Of a DNA stretch of 64,000 nucleotides, positions 52,170 to 61,306 are shown piece after piece. Each line of letters starts with the position of its first letter. Position 1 is the first letter of the stretch. The translations under genes were made by a program, and so were the position numbers. The DNA comes from an uncultured bacterium (GTDB taxonomy: Bacteria > Muiribacteriota > Ozemobacteria > Ozemobacterales > Ozemobacteraceae), in assembly GCA_937949615.1 (NCBI GenBank), contig CALEDQ010000024.1, positions 1-64,000 of the forward strand, in the 5' to 3' direction. The notes beneath the pieces were generated by a model. It saw only the letters and a program-made list of their open reading frames with translations, was not told the DNA's origin and did no database searches.

Positions 52170-53390
52170 TTAGTCAGACTGAATATTTGAAATCGTAAGG
52201 ATAAAAGATCCAATGTTAATTGTTACAACTGCTGTTTTATTGATGGCAGGGACGTATTCATCGGGCCAGGGAAAAGAAATGGCACGATCTGACCAGTTAG
52301 CGCTATCCGGGTCGATGTAATAAGTTTTTTGTGTGCCGGTCAGATTATTTGTTGCTGTAACAGATATGCTTCGGTAAATATTTAATGGGGCGCTGTAGTC
52401 AGTTTTAGCACCAAAGTTGAGGCCGTTGATCGAAAAAGTCTGGTTGTTGCTGATAACAGTATTTCCAGATGGACTCCATGAGGTTAATTCCGGAGCGACA
52501 ACAAAAAAGCTGTTATTGCTTATGGTGCGGTTATTGATGGTCACCTCGATGGTTTTCTGACCTGCGGCATTGAAGTCTGGTACTCTGACTTCTATTATAC
52601 CGTCAGCCCAACTTACCACCTGGGCGTAATTCCCGCCGATTCTGATCTGACTGGTTCCCTGACTTGTAATTTGGCTGCTACCAAAACCACTGCCGTAAAT
52701 GTAGATTGGTGCGCCTATATTGTCAGAAGTTGGGTTGATCCCAGTTATTGCAGGCAGTATCAGATTGAAGGTGCTGCTCACATAGGCGCTGCTGCTTTTC
52801 CAGACGGTGACGCCGACCTGGCCTGAGCTTGACTGCGAAAGAGTGAGGTTGGTCGGCACCGTGCAGGTAATGCTGGTATCGGTCCAGTTCGAAACGGCAG
52901 CTGTCTGGTAATTGCTTTGCTGTGTCAGATCATAGAATGTGACATAAGCGCCCTGAACCTGCGACGAACCAAAGCCCTGGCCGCTGATGGTAACTATTGT
53001 ACCCGGATTGCCGCTATATGGGCTGATGCTGAAGATGCGCATGTTGTTGGAAACATTTATTGGTGCATTTGAAGTGACATTGTTTACAGTTACCCTGAAT
53101 CTCTGTGCATCAATAACTGCGAAAGGAACTGTTACCTGTATTTGTGTGTCGGTCCAGATAGTGGCGTTGTATATCTGACCATCATAGGTTACATAGCTTG
53201 TTGATGTTGGTGAACCAAAAGCAATGCCTGTAATAGTCGCGATGGTGGAATTTGCTGCGCTATCGGTAGTTACAGTGCTGATGGTCGGAGCTGTGACGAT
53301 CGTGGTTGGCTTTGAACTGCTGCCACCACCACCGCAGCCGGCTGTCAGAACACTGATGATTAAAAGACAGGCAATGATTAGATTTTTCAT
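52170..53390 (-). CDS. IPT/TIG-domain lipoprotein
   Basis: The lipobox LTAGC (about residues 15-19) and Gly/Ser-rich tail (CGGGGSSS) mark a lipoprotein. Four IPT/TIG-like immunoglobulin domains follow, each with GTIVTISGQGFG or YIYGSGFGSSQ-type motifs. Length is 406 residues. TIG proteins are often surface or secreted binding proteins. It lies alone, convergent to the HEAT gene. The target is unknown. Confidence 0.88.
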   Translation of the reverse strand: MKNLIIACLLIISVLTAGCGGGGSSSKPTTIVTAPTISTVTTDSAANSTIATITGIAFGSPTSTSYVTYDGQIYNATIWTDTQIQVTVPFAVIDAQRFRVTVNNVTSNAPINVSNNMRIFSISPYSGNPGTIVTISGQGFGSSQVQGAYVTFYDLTQQSNYQTAAVSNWTDTSITCTVPTNLTLSQSSSGQVGVTVWKSSSAYVSSTFNLILPAITGINPTSDNIGAPIYIYGSGFGSSQITSQGTSQIRIGGNYAQVVSWADGIIEVRVPDFNAAGQKTIEVTINNRTISNNSFFVVAPELTSWSPSGNTVISNNQTFSINGLNFGAKTDYSAPLNIYRSISVTATNNLTGTQKTYYIDPDSANWSDRAISFPWPDEYVPAINKTAVVTINIGSFILTISNIQSD

Positions 53391-53651
53391 AATCCTGATT
53401 ATAAGAACGCTTTAAAAAAGCGTCAATGGTACCCCTGCCGGATTTGCAACGTTTTAAAGCTGCCGCGCTTGTGAAAATGTGGTACAATGGTCGAAATTAA
53501 ATATACTGATTGAAGACAACATTAACAGCAGAGCTGGCTGACAGGTTTAAAACTCTGGTTTTGTCGCACTTTTCTCAAGCCTTCAGGGGAAAAGGCGCGC
53601 CAGGGTTGGCAATTTTCTGCAGTCGTTCTGCTACTATTCGGAGCAGCGGCA

Positions 53652-54716
53652 GTGACAATCAAACTGGCACCCAAGGCATTGAATGACCTTTTTCCTACCA
53701 GTATTCTTTTTCAGACGACCTTCTGGGGTCAGGTCAAGGCACGTATCGGCTGGGAACCGAGGGCCTTCGATATCAGCCATGCCGGCGGCATAAGTGATGT
53801 TCTGCTGCTGAATCAGCCCTTTGCCGGCAACCGTATTGCCGCATACATACCACAGGGCCCGGAATACGCACCGCCACCAGAAAATTACGGCATCTACCTC
53901 GAAGAGCTCGCCGAAAAACTTGTTCCGCATCTCGACGCGAAAACCGCCTTTATCCGCTTCGATCTACCGTGGCTGTCGCCCTTTGCCGGCGATGATTTTC
54001 TGCATCCGACGATTCCTGAAGCCAGAATTCAGGAAATGCGCATGAATTTTGGCACTTCTTCATACAACTTTATCAAGTCGGTCAATGATATGACGGTCGC
54101 TTCGTGCATGATCGTCGATATTACTGCTGACGAAAAGACAATTCTGGCGCGCATGAAACCGAAAACCAGATACAATATCGGCCTCGCCGAACGCAAAGGC
54201 GTGCGGACCTTTCAGGCCAGCATCGAACATTTGCCGGCTTTTTACGAGCTCTATCTGCAGACAGCCGGCCGCAACAGATTTCTTGTCTGTGATTACGAGC
54301 ATTTTCATGCTCTTTTCTCGGTGATAGAACAGAACAATCAGAACACTGAGGTGGTATTTCTGCTGGCAAGCCACAACAGCGACCTACTGGCCGGCGTCAT
54401 CATGGTTATTTCTGAAAACACCGCCCTGTTTCTCTTTGGTGCCTCTGCCAACAACAAACGCAACCATATGGCCTCATACGCCGTTCACTGGGAAGCAATA
54501 AGGCAGGCCAGGGCCCGTGGCTGCACTGAATACGATATGGGTGGTGTTTCGCCCGGTGCCGCCCCCGATCACCCTTTTTACGGCCTGTATAGTTTTAAAT
54601 CAGGTTTCGGTGGTCAGATGATTCACCGCTCAGGCACCTGGGACTTTCCCCTCGATAAAGATGCCTATACTGCTTTTCGCAACGCCGAAACAATTCTCTG
54701 CGGTCTCGGCGGCTGA
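53652..54716 (+). CDS. FemAB-like peptidoglycan bridge / acyl-tRNA-dependent transferase family
   Basis: The 354-residue protein has the double GNAT-like layout of FemABX proteins: PKTRYNIGLAERKGVR (about 170-185), a middle ASHNSDLLAGVIMVI beta strand (about 237-251), and YDMGGVSP...FYGLYSFKSGFGG (about 295-322), the usual C-terminal signature. These enzymes use aminoacyl-tRNA to add residues to peptidoglycan precursors, and others act on proteins or lipids. GTG 53652 is the start, with GGAG 8 nt upstream. It stands alone. Confidence 0.88.
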   Translation: MTIKLAPKALNDLFPTSILFQTTFWGQVKARIGWEPRAFDISHAGGISDVLLLNQPFAGNRIAAYIPQGPEYAPPPENYGIYLEELAEKLVPHLDAKTAFIRFDLPWLSPFAGDDFLHPTIPEARIQEMRMNFGTSSYNFIKSVNDMTVASCMIVDITADEKTILARMKPKTRYNIGLAERKGVRTFQASIEHLPAFYELYLQTAGRNRFLVCDYEHFHALFSVIEQNNQNTEVVFLLASHNSDLLAGVIMVISENTALFLFGASANNKRNHMASYAVHWEAIRQARARGCTEYDMGGVSPGAAPDHPFYGLYSFKSGFGGQMIHRSGTWDFPLDKDAYTAFRNAETILCGLGG

Positions 54717-54735
54717 TAAATTAAAGGGCTTTTTG

Positions 54736-54779
54736 CTGGCAGATCAGGCGATTATATAGGCAGCGCCTGTTTTTGCCAG
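54736..54779 (+). terminator. hairpin with CAGGCG core after the FemAB-like gene
   Basis: CTGGCA/TGCCAG and inner CAGGCG/CGCCTG arms fold around a 13-nt loop, with T-run after the inner stem. The core is shared with the hairpins at 5824 and 31462. Confidence 0.55.
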
Positions 54780-55233
54780 GATTTGTGTTGTGCCTGTAAG
54801 CTATGATGCGAAGTTGACGGTAACGACTGAAATGCCGGGTAAGCTCCTGAAAAGAAAAAAACTATCGGTACATTGTTGTCGCGGCTGTGGCAAAAATGAC
54901 GCGGTGCCTGGCGGTTAAAACTTTGCAAAATCAGACATAATTGCATGGTTTCATGAAATATTGCAGGCCGAAAAAACAGCGCCAGAGCCTTTGTGGTCAT
55001 TTTTTACGGCGATTGTCAGAAAATTCTGGCATGCAAGTTGCTTTAATGTTTCACGTGTAACCGTGACGATATCGTGCTCGCCCCGATCAGCTTTCGGCAG
55101 CTCACGCAAAGTCTGATAACCTCAGCGGCCTGGCCTGTCGCTTAACATTGATCGGTCTGATCGATGATGTCGGCTCCCGGAAACCTTGTCTGTGTCTTTT
55201 TTTGTCTCAAAACCACAATTTAACAGGTTTCTG
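54780..55233. other. intergenic stretch without a supported gene
   Basis: A minus-strand frame of 82 codons (54752-55000) exists but lacks a good start site and protein-like composition. I see no RNA gene or repeat. The last 70 nt, with a T-rich run and a palindrome, probably hold the promoter of the metallo-hydrolase gene. Confidence 0.4.
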
Positions 55234-55250
55234 TTGCTGCCTGGCAGCAA
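55234..55250. promoter_or_regulatory. 17-bp palindrome upstream of the metallo-hydrolase gene
   Basis: TTGCTGCCTGGCAGCAA is a perfect 8-bp inverted repeat around one base, ending 6 nt before the purine-rich ribosome binding site. It could be an operator or a 5' leader hairpin. Confidence 0.4.
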
Positions 55251-55268
55251 ACATGAAAGGAGTCCATC

Positions 55269-56099
55269 ATGTACAAGATTCAATTCATCGGCGTCGGAAG
55301 TGCCTTTACTACCCGTGAATACTACCAGTCTAACGCTCTCGTAATTGCTTCATCAGGCAAAAAGCTGCTGATCGACTGCGGCACTCATGCCCAGTTCGCT
55401 CTTGAAGAGCTCGGTATCAACAACAGCAATCTCGGCAAAGAAATAGATGGCGTCTACATCTCGCATCTGCATGCCGATCACATCGGTTCGCTCGAGTGGC
55501 TGGCCCTGGTGACCTACTTCAATCCTGCCTTCCCCAGACCCAAACTGTTCGGTATTCAGTCACTGATGTCTGATCTGTGGAACAAAAGCCTGCGTGGTGG
55601 CCTCGAAACCCTCGAAGGGAAGATCGCGAATCTTACCGATTACTTTGAATGCCACCCGGTGCGTATCAACAACTCGTTTGTCTGGGAAAACATTCGCTTC
55701 ACTCCGGTACAGACCGTGCATGTCGTCAGTGGTATGCAGATTCAGCACAGTTACGGTCTGATGATTCAGGAAATCGGCTCGGACCATCGCGTTTTTCTGA
55801 CAACCGATACCCAGTTTGCTCCTTATCAGATGCGCAAATTCTACGATCAGGCCGATCTTATTCTTCATGACTGCGAAACCGCACCGTTCAAATCTGGTGT
55901 TCATGCCCATTATGACGATCTAAACGGCCTGCCCGACAAGGTAAAAGCCAAAATGTGGCTCTACCATTACCAGCCAAAACCACCGCAGGACGCCACCAAA
56001 GACGGTTTTCTCGGTTTCGTGAAAAAGGCTCAGATAATGGTGATCGAAGAGAAAGAGACCGAATCAGGGAATAAGCCTGCCGAAGCCCAGGCTGCTTAA
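55269..56099 (+). CDS. MBL-fold metallo-hydrolase, RNase Z-like subgroup
   Basis: The 276-residue protein has the zinc motif HLHADH (H66, H68, D70, H71), a DCGTHA strand (about 36-41), a further DTQF segment (about 179) and HDCE (about 200), as in RNase Z and related hydrolases. Histidines for both metals are visible. The substrate is unknown; nearest relatives include tRNA 3'-processing and phosphodiester hydrolases. The ATG has AAAGGAG upstream. It has its own terminator. Confidence 0.88.
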   Translation: MYKIQFIGVGSAFTTREYYQSNALVIASSGKKLLIDCGTHAQFALEELGINNSNLGKEIDGVYISHLHADHIGSLEWLALVTYFNPAFPRPKLFGIQSLMSDLWNKSLRGGLETLEGKIANLTDYFECHPVRINNSFVWENIRFTPVQTVHVVSGMQIQHSYGLMIQEIGSDHRVFLTTDTQFAPYQMRKFYDQADLILHDCETAPFKSGVHAHYDDLNGLPDKVKAKMWLYHYQPKPPQDATKDGFLGFVKKAQIMVIEEKETESGNKPAEAQAA

Positions 56100-56124
56100 T
56101 ATAGAATTGCCGCATTGTCCTCGG

Positions 56125-56160
56125 CACCGTGACCCCCAGTGTGGGTCGCGGTGTTTTTTT
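56125..56160 (+). terminator. rho-independent terminator of the MBL gene
   Basis: An 11-bp stem (56125-56135 with 56143-56153, one G-T pair) is followed by seven T. Confidence 0.9.
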
Positions 56161-56247
56161 GTGCGATATTTTTCTGCTATACCGGTGTCACTATCTGGAC
56201 AGATGGCACAGTAATTCATATGATTGTACAGATAAGGATAACAAAAT

Positions 56248-58509
56248 ATGAAAAATAACCGTCTGTCAGTTGTGATTTGCCTGCTTCTGATCTTTTCGTC
56301 AGTTCAGCTGTTGGCCGCTGGTTCGCTTGATTCTGCTTACCAGAGCTATGTTTCTGCCTATAAAAAATACCAGAACGCTGTTTCGGCCAATCTCAGCAAA
56401 TCTGAAATCGACGCGGCTCTCTCTGAATATAGCAGTGCCAGGGCAGCTTACGAAGCTTTTCTCAACAAAAGTTCAGCTGCTGATACATCTGAAAAGCAGT
56501 CTGACGGGCAGATTTCTGAATTTGGCTCTGATGCTGCAGAAACTGATGACTCTGAAGAGGTTGGCAGTTCTGATTCTGAAAGAAGCCTGGCTACACTGGT
56601 TTCGGCTCTGCCTGCTGAAATAAAACCTCTGGTAGAGACTCTTAAATGCACCAGCTCAAAAGCAGAAGCTACTGCAATCGTGGCTACCATCGAGAAGTAT
56701 CTTGAAACAAATCCGCAGTCGAACCATAAAGCTCTTTTGCAGTATGAAATGGCTTCAGCGCTTGATCGCCTGGCTATCGACGTTAAAAAAGCCGAGCAGC
56801 TGTTCACTGAAGTAAGCAAAAATTCTGCCGATAAAAAAGTCGCCGGCTGGGGCGGTCTGGGTCTCAAATATCTCAAGGCAAAGCAATACAAAGCCCAGTG
56901 GAGCCAGGTAATGGCCAACAAGTTCTCCGAGATGACCAATGCTTTTAAAAGCTATAACAACTCGAGCTGGCTGGCTTTTCCGGTTAAGGCAGTCAGGGGC
57001 TCGGTTTATCTGGCTAAATCCGTTTCTTACATAAACACCCAGAATAAACATGAAGATTTTCTGCTGGCGTTTGAATCAGCTCAGGCACCTTTCGTGAGCA
57101 ATGTCGAGACGGTTTTTGCACAGTATCAGGCCACCAGAAGCGAGCCTGAGAATAACGCCAGAATCAGACTCATCTATAATAATTACCAGGCCTGGTATGC
57201 GCGCTGGAAAATCATGAGTGAAGCCCGCCAGACTCTTGATATTCAGTATTTTATCATCGAAAACGACGCTTTCGGTCTGGGCCTGCTCGGAATGGTTCTC
57301 AAAAAAGCCAGAGAAGGCTTAAAGATCAGACTGATGGTCGATACACGCGGTTCTAACAAACTCAGTCTGAAGGTGATGGCCAAGGGCTACCTTGAAGAAC
57401 TCGCCAAGCTTCCTAACGTTGAGGTGAAGGTCTATAACCCGTTTCAGTCGAGTCTGATTGGCGCTATAACCGATTTTCGCCGTGTTATTTCAAGCAATCA
57501 CGACAAGATTCTTATCGCCGACGGCCGCTATGCGATCATCGGTGGTCGTAACATTGCAGACGAATACCTGGTCGACGCGATCGATGATGCAAAAGCCTGG
57601 CGTGATACCGATGTGGTTATTGACAGCGAAACGGTTGCGTCACAGTTGCGGACTGCTTTCGAAGAAGAATTCAACATTCTTAAAGCTTTTGAAGTTGGCA
57701 AATCACTGCTTGGCATGACCGGATACCGGACTCTGCAGATGGAAATAGGCTATGCCGCCATGGATGCAGCGCTTAATCTGCGTGGCCCTGTTCAGGTGAC
57801 AAAGCGATTCAGCAGTGAGGCTGCAATTGTTAAAAAGCTTAACGATCAGTTGAGCGGGTATAAGAATATGACGGGCTTTGCTGATTTTGATCTGTCTGAA
57901 AATTCACGCCGCTGCCCGGTGCATATTCTCGACAGTAACTCTATCTCCGGCCCGCGCAACGATATTACCGAGAATATCGTCAAATACATCGACGGCAGCC
58001 GCCGCGAGATAATCATTCAGAATCCTTACGTCGTTCTCACCCCCCGGGCTGAAGCGGCTCTGAAACGTGCTGCCCGCCGAAGGGTGCCGATTCTGGTTCA
58101 TACCAACAGCCCGCAGACTTCAGATAGTTTTCCTACAGAAGCGATGCTTTACCGCGACTGGCGAAGCATTCTGCGCGATATGCCGACGATGCGCATCTTC
58201 GCCAGAGTGAACGAAGGGCAGCTGCATGGTAAGAACTTTGTTTTCGACCGCAAAATCGGGGTAGTTGGCACTTATAACTTTGATTTTCTCAGCGAAAAGG
58301 TGAATTCTGAGGTGGTGGCCGCCGTTAAATCTCGGGAATTCGCCACCGAACTGCGCAATGAAGTGGTTTTCGATATCGGCAAATCTGTCGAGTATCATCT
58401 CGCTACCGCAGATAAAGCCGAATTCGGCCCAGGTAATGTCGAGAATCCTCAGAAAATGTGGTTGATCAAGTTTCTCTCAAAGATGGGTTGGCTGAAACCT
58501 CTGTTTTAA
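56248..58509 (+). CDS. exported phospholipase D family protein (cardiolipin synthase-like)
   Basis: A signal peptide (about 1-24, LLAA-GS) and a Ser/Ala/Glu-rich helical region (about 25-130) precede a helical part (about 130-290) and a PLD domain pair. Both HKD motifs are intact: H418-x-K420 in SNHDKILIAD and H660-x-K662 in LHGKNFVFD, each with the trailing GG or GT strand. This supports phosphodiesterase or phosphatidyltransferase activity on lipids or nucleic acids. The export signal points to the periplasm or surface. At 753 residues it is much longer than ordinary cardiolipin synthases because of the N-terminal extension. Confidence 0.9.
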   Translation: MKNNRLSVVICLLLIFSSVQLLAAGSLDSAYQSYVSAYKKYQNAVSANLSKSEIDAALSEYSSARAAYEAFLNKSSAADTSEKQSDGQISEFGSDAAETDDSEEVGSSDSERSLATLVSALPAEIKPLVETLKCTSSKAEATAIVATIEKYLETNPQSNHKALLQYEMASALDRLAIDVKKAEQLFTEVSKNSADKKVAGWGGLGLKYLKAKQYKAQWSQVMANKFSEMTNAFKSYNNSSWLAFPVKAVRGSVYLAKSVSYINTQNKHEDFLLAFESAQAPFVSNVETVFAQYQATRSEPENNARIRLIYNNYQAWYARWKIMSEARQTLDIQYFIIENDAFGLGLLGMVLKKAREGLKIRLMVDTRGSNKLSLKVMAKGYLEELAKLPNVEVKVYNPFQSSLIGAITDFRRVISSNHDKILIADGRYAIIGGRNIADEYLVDAIDDAKAWRDTDVVIDSETVASQLRTAFEEEFNILKAFEVGKSLLGMTGYRTLQMEIGYAAMDAALNLRGPVQVTKRFSSEAAIVKKLNDQLSGYKNMTGFADFDLSENSRRCPVHILDSNSISGPRNDITENIVKYIDGSRREIIIQNPYVVLTPRAEAALKRAARRRVPILVHTNSPQTSDSFPTEAMLYRDWRSILRDMPTMRIFARVNEGQLHGKNFVFDRKIGVVGTYNFDFLSEKVNSEVVAAVKSREFATELRNEVVFDIGKSVEYHLATADKAEFGPGNVENPQKMWLIKFLSKMGWLKPLF

Positions 58510-58532
58510 AGTAACTTCATGGCCAAAAAAAA

Positions 58533-58568
58533 GCCGTGACCGATATCATCGGTCACGGCAATTTTTTT
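58533..58568. terminator. bidirectional rho-independent terminator
   Basis: Perfect 12-bp arms (58533-58544 and 58548-58559) with a 3-nt loop, flanked by A-run on the left and T-run on the right, serve both the PLD gene and the convergent leuS. Confidence 0.92.
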
Positions 58569-58581
58569 AAGGCAGGTCAGT

Positions 58582-61047
58582 TCATTTTACGACAAAGCTG
58601 ATCATGCGCTTCGGAACGTAAATGAACTTGATGATCTGGGTGCCTTCGAGATACTTCTGCACCTTTTCGCTGGCTTCGGCGGCTTTGCGGGCGCCGGCTT
58701 CGTCGATGTCGGCCGGCAGCTCGATCTGGTCGCGAAGTTTGCCGTTAACCTGAACCGGAAGCGTTACGGTCGATTCGATCAGGGCTTTTTCATCCCAGGT
58801 CGGCCACTTCTGCTGATGCACTGAACCCTTGAAACCGACGGTTTCCCAGAGTTCTTCGGCCATGAACGGGGTGATAGTGGCCATCAGTTTCAGCATGTTC
58901 TGAATCACTTCTTTCCAGAGCGTGGTTTTCGGCAGGCTGGTCTTTTTGACTGCGTCGGCCATGGCGTTGGTCAGTTCCATGAGGCGGGCGATAGCGGTGT
59001 TGAAGCTGAAGTTCTCGATATCGTTGCTGACTGCCTTGATGGTGCGATGCATGATGCGGTTGAGATCTTCGGCTTCTTTGCCTTCGGCCTTTTCGTCACC
59101 GCCAGGGTTTTCGCTGATCAGGTCGAATACACGGTTGACGAAGCGGTTCATGCCGCGCACACCTTCATCTGACCATGAAACTTCGAGTTCGAAGGTGCCC
59201 AGAAACAGAATAAAGGCACGCAGCGTGTCAGCACCATATTTTTCGACGATTTCGTCGGGGGTGATGACGTTGTTTTTCGATTTGCTCATCTTGGTGCCGT
59301 CAGCGGCCAGCATCATGCCCTGATTGCGCAGTTTCATGAACGGTTCGATGAACGGAACCAGGCCGGCATCATACATGACCTTCGTCCAGAAACGGGCGTA
59401 GAGCAGATGCATTACCGCATGCTCGGCGCCGCCGACGTAGAGGTCGACCGGGGCCCAGAATTTGACCGCTTCGGCGTCAAATGGGGCGGTATTGAGCTTC
59501 GGGTTGATGAAGCGCAGAAAATACCACGATGAACAGGCAAAGCCGTCCATGGTGTCGGTTTCACGGCGTGCCGGCTTGCCACATTTCGGGCAGCTGGTGT
59601 TGACCCACGCGTCGATGAAGGCGAGGGGCGATTTTCCGTCTGAACCAGGTTTAAATTCTTTTATTTCCGGCAGTTTTATTGGCAGTTGATCTTCGGGAAC
59701 CGGTACTGCGCCGCAGCAGTCGCAATGAACTATCGGGATCGGAGCACCCCAGTAGCGCTGACGTGAAATCAGCCAATCGCGCAGTTTGTAGTTGATGCGG
59801 CCGGTACCGAGTTTCTTTTCACCAAGCCAGGCGATCATTTTTTCGATTGCCTGTTCGCTGGTCAGGCCGTTGAACTGGCCGGAGTTGATCAGGGTGCCAT
59901 ATTCGGTGAAGGCGGCCTTGAGATCGCCCTGGGCTTTGCCGGCCGGGGTGATGACTTCTTTGACCGGCAGATTGTATTTCTTTGCAAAGGCGAAGTCGCG
60001 CTCGTCGTGCGCCGGCACTGCCATAACCGCGCCGGTGCCGTAGCCGTAGAGAACGTAGTCGCCGATGAATACCGGCACTTTTTCGCCGTTGAACGGGTTG
60101 ATGGCGAAGCCGCCGAGGTTGACACCGGTTTTTTCTTTTTCGGTCGACAGGCGGTCAATTTCTGATTTTTTGCGTGAGTCGCTGATATAACCTTCGACAG
60201 CCGCTTTGTTATCAGGGTGTGTCAGCTTTTCTACTAGCGGGTGTTCGGGGGCGAGCGTCATGAATGTCACACCAAAAATGGTGTCGACACGGGTGGTGAA
60301 AATAGGAATATCGTATTCTTCGCCGCTGACCGGGTTGATGCCTCTGAAGTTGACTTCGGCGCCCATGCTTTTGCCGATCCAGTTTTCCTGCATTTTTTTG
60401 ATGCGGTCTGGCCAGTCGACGGTTTTGAGGTCGTCGATGAGGCGATCGGCATACTCAGTGATCTTGAAAAACCACTGGTTGAGGTCTTTCTTTTCGACCT
60501 GTGATTCACAACGCCAGCACTGGCCCTGTTCGACCTGTTCGTTGGCGAGAATCGTGCGGCATTCGGGGCACCACCACTGAGCGCCGGTGGCCTTGTAGGC
60601 GAGGCCGCGTTTGTGGAGCAGCAGGAAAAACCACTGGGTCCAGCGGTAGTAGTCAGGATCAGTAGAATTGATTTCGCGTTCCCAGTCGTAACCGCATTCT
60701 GCCAGAGTCAGCTGGCGGCGGTAGTTGCTGGCGTTCTTTTCGGTGGTGATTGCCGGGTGAACGCCCATTTTGATGGCGAAGTTTTCGGCAGGCAGACCGA
60801 AGGCATCCCAGCCCATCGGGTGCAGCACGTTGAAGCCCTGCATGCGTTTCATGCGGGAAATAACATCAGTCGGCACGTAATTGCGCAGATGCCCTACCGA
60901 AAGACCATTGCCTGACGGGTAGGGAAAGAAGTCGAGGCAGTAGAACTTCGGGCGGCTGCGGTCATCAGAGGTTTTGTAAAGCCCCATTTCGCGCCACTTC
61001 GGCTGCCATTTGGCCTGAACTTTCTGCGGATCGTATTTTTCTGCCAT
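58582..61047 (-). CDS. leuS: leucyl-tRNA synthetase
   Basis: The 821-residue class Ia synthetase charges tRNA-Leu. It has the Rossmann motif NVLHPMGWDAFGLPAEN with upstream FPYPSGNGLSVGHLRN (HIGH-like GHLRN), an editing domain in the middle, zinc-ribbon-like CPEC/CxxC segments, and the KMSKSKNNV loop (about residues 578-586). Length and domain order are normal for bacteria. ATG has GGAG upstream. It is expressed on its own, with 259 nt to the neighbouring gltX. Confidence 0.97.
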   Translation of the reverse strand: MAEKYDPQKVQAKWQPKWREMGLYKTSDDRSRPKFYCLDFFPYPSGNGLSVGHLRNYVPTDVISRMKRMQGFNVLHPMGWDAFGLPAENFAIKMGVHPAITTEKNASNYRRQLTLAECGYDWEREINSTDPDYYRWTQWFFLLLHKRGLAYKATGAQWWCPECRTILANEQVEQGQCWRCESQVEKKDLNQWFFKITEYADRLIDDLKTVDWPDRIKKMQENWIGKSMGAEVNFRGINPVSGEEYDIPIFTTRVDTIFGVTFMTLAPEHPLVEKLTHPDNKAAVEGYISDSRKKSEIDRLSTEKEKTGVNLGGFAINPFNGEKVPVFIGDYVLYGYGTGAVMAVPAHDERDFAFAKKYNLPVKEVITPAGKAQGDLKAAFTEYGTLINSGQFNGLTSEQAIEKMIAWLGEKKLGTGRINYKLRDWLISRQRYWGAPIPIVHCDCCGAVPVPEDQLPIKLPEIKEFKPGSDGKSPLAFIDAWVNTSCPKCGKPARRETDTMDGFACSSWYFLRFINPKLNTAPFDAEAVKFWAPVDLYVGGAEHAVMHLLYARFWTKVMYDAGLVPFIEPFMKLRNQGMMLAADGTKMSKSKNNVITPDEIVEKYGADTLRAFILFLGTFELEVSWSDEGVRGMNRFVNRVFDLISENPGGDEKAEGKEAEDLNRIMHRTIKAVSNDIENFSFNTAIARLMELTNAMADAVKKTSLPKTTLWKEVIQNMLKLMATITPFMAEELWETVGFKGSVHQQKWPTWDEKALIESTVTLPVQVNGKLRDQIELPADIDEAGARKAAEASEKVQKYLEGTQIIKFIYVPKRMISFVVK

Positions 61048-61245
61048 GTCGATGTTGCTCCATATCTTGAATTGTCAGGCCTCATGATAGTTTCAGCACC
61101 CCGCAAAGTCAATACCGAATCATGAACCGGCGCGGTTGAATAAACGATCAGCCCGCTTTAAATCAGCTAGACACAGGTAGAAGCTGCAGTCAAATCGGCA
61201 GTAGCCAGTTCGCCATGCCATAAGCGTCCAGTACCCTGAAAAATA

Positions 61246-61271
61246 ACAGACCCCGCGATTGCGGGGTCTGT
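61246..61271 (-). terminator. rho-independent terminator of gltX
   Basis: A perfect 11-bp stem (61246-61256 with 61261-61271) around GATT is followed on the minus strand by TTATTTTT. Confidence 0.9.
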
Positions 61272-61306
61272 CAGGACTTCTGATATAAGGTAGAAATGCT
61301 TGTTCG

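Noticed and set aside
54752..55000. 82-codon minus-strand ORF in an intergenic gap
   Set aside because: No ribosome binding site, odd composition, and the frame begins inside a terminator-like hairpin.
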